Positions 63,143-64,000 of a stretch of DNA of 64,000 bases are shown piece by piece. The DNA is from Pycnococcus provasolii (Eukaryota; Chlorophyta; Pseudoscourfieldiophyceae; Pseudoscourfieldiales; Pycnococcaceae), in the NCBI GenBank assembly GCA_938743325.2, contig OW568867.1, positions 310,001 through 374,000 on the forward strand. The letters are read 5' to 3'. The notes under the pieces are model-generated. The model was not told the origin of the DNA, did no database searches, and saw only the letters and a list, made by a program, of their open reading frames with translations. Both the position numbers and the translations under genes were made by a program. Position 1 is the first letter of the stretch. Every line of letters begins with the position of its first letter.

Positions 63143-64000
63143 TTACTGCGGCGTCATCGGCTGGGGTCGTCGACGCATGGGACTTGGTGTGAGAGCGACA
63201 CCAGCCACACCGAGGAGCATTGCGCCAACGTCTCTCGCGTCCACGCCATCCTCCTCGCCTGGACCACGCATCGGTGTTGAGGCTGGGGCACGCGGTGGCA
63301 TGGGCGATGCGGCGGCAAATGCTGCGGTCAGGTCGCGGCTGGGCAAATCCTCGCCACGGGTAGGTCGTTGTGTTGACGACTGGTCGGGCGTCGATAAATC
63401 AGCAAAGAATGCCGAGCCGTCGTCGTCGTCAGCAGAAGCTGCTGTTGCTTCTGCTTCTGCTTCTGCTTGTAGTGGATTTGTGGGAGGCATGAAGGACTGG
63501 TGCTGCTGCTGATTGTCAGAGGAGTCGGCGACGGGTGCGGGTGGCATAAAGAGCTGCGGCTGATGGTGCTGCTGCTGCTGTTTGTTATCGTCAAAGAATG
63601 CCGAGCCGTCGGAGGAGTCGGCGACGGGTACGGGTGGCATAAAGAGCTGCGGCGGCTCCGGCTGCTGCTGCTGCTGGTGCTGCTGTTTGTCATCGTCGAA
63701 GAATGCCGAGTCGTCGGAGGAGTCGGCGACGGGTACAGGTGGCATAAAGAGCTGCTGCGGCTCCGGCTGCTGATGATGGTGCTGCTGTTTGTCATCGTCG
63801 AAGAATGCCGAGCCGTCGTCGTCTGCTGCTGCTGATTGTAGTGGATTTGTGGGAGGCATGAAGAGCTGCTGCGGCTCAGGCTGCTGCTGCTGGGGCGATT
63901 CAATACCCAAGGAGTCGGTGACGGGTGCGGGTGGCATAAAGAGCTGTTGTTGGTGCTGTTGGCTGTCGGCGTCGGGAGCGGTCGGCATAAAGAGCTGCTG
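63143..64000 (-). CDS. Gln-rich repeat protein with FMPP and SAFFDD motifs (N-terminus beyond right edge)
   Basis: The frame is open to the window's right edge and ends at 63143, so about 286 residues are visible. A unit of about 40 residues recurs: FMPPxPVADSSD, SAFFDDDKQQ, a Gln/His run and PEPQQL. FMPP or FMPT appears seven times and SAFFDD-like motifs four times. The last third (residues about 200-286) is non-repetitive with MPPRAPASTPMRG, VGAMLLGVAGVALTPSPM and RRRPQPMTPQ, bearing several TP/SP sites. The protein is probably disordered. SAFFDD resembles acidic-aromatic activation or docking motifs, and the SP/TP sites suggest CDK or MAPK targets, but no family is recognised. Confidence 0.7.
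   Translation of the reverse strand, partial: QQLFMPTAPDADSQQHQQQLFMPPAPVTDSLGIESPQQQQPEPQQLFMPPTNPLQSAAADDDGSAFFDDDKQQHHHQQPEPQQLFMPPVPVADSSDDSAFFDDDKQQHQQQQQPEPPQLFMPPVPVADSSDGSAFFDDNKQQQQHHQPQLFMPPAPVADSSDNQQQHQSFMPPTNPLQAEAEAEATAASADDDDGSAFFADLSTPDQSSTQRPTRGEDLPSRDLTAAFAAASPMPPRAPASTPMRGPGEEDGVDARDVGAMLLGVAGVALTPSPMRRRPQPMTPQ

Overview
The window is nuclear DNA of a small-genome, gene-dense, intron-poor eukaryote, most likely a unicellular green alga. Three observations point to the green lineage: a PH-RCC1-BRX protein (BRX is a plant-type domain), a plastid-type ferredoxin resembling plant FdC2, and a pherophorin-like hydroxyproline-rich wall protein. I cannot name the species. About 23 protein genes fill roughly 80% of the 64 kb. 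Only two genes show clear coding introns: the GH27 galactosidase (one of 80 bp) and the OTU protease (252 and 74 bp). I saw no tRNA, rRNA, CRISPR, LTR or Polinton-type element.

Layout. 1-5.5 kb: most of a large minus-strand NLR-like gene (EF-hands, TIR-like, NACHT-type NTPase, second TIR-like, at least 17 ankyrin repeats) that runs off the left edge. 5.5-18.7 kb: a minisatellite, a secreted C69 dipeptidase, a 1378-aa orphan, DNA primase large subunit, ribosomal protein eL29 and an aldo/keto reductase. 18.7-29 kb: FdC2-like ferredoxin, family II pyrophosphatase, N-myristoylated CaMK-like kinase, a mitochondrial K+/H+ exchange-related protein, an RCC1-like repeat protein and alpha-galactosidase. 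29-40 kb: one roughly 3490-residue coiled-coil protein carrying a basic motif repeated eight times. 40-54 kb: amino-acid permease, VOC/glyoxalase protein, a small Cys-rich membrane protein, OTU protease, PH-RCC1-BRX protein and the wall glycoprotein. 54-64 kb: an alanine-rich helical-repeat protein, an ADCK2-like ABC1 kinase flanked by broken coding remnants, a NASP-type histone chaperone, and a Q-rich repeat protein cut by the right edge.

The genes share no single pathway. They are mostly housekeeping functions in alternating convergent and divergent pairs. Two features stand out. Short telomere-like (TTAGGG) arrays sit about 60-210 bp upstream of nine start codons. The NLR-like gene combines a calcium-binding N-terminus with two TIR-like modules, an architecture I do not recognise as a named family.
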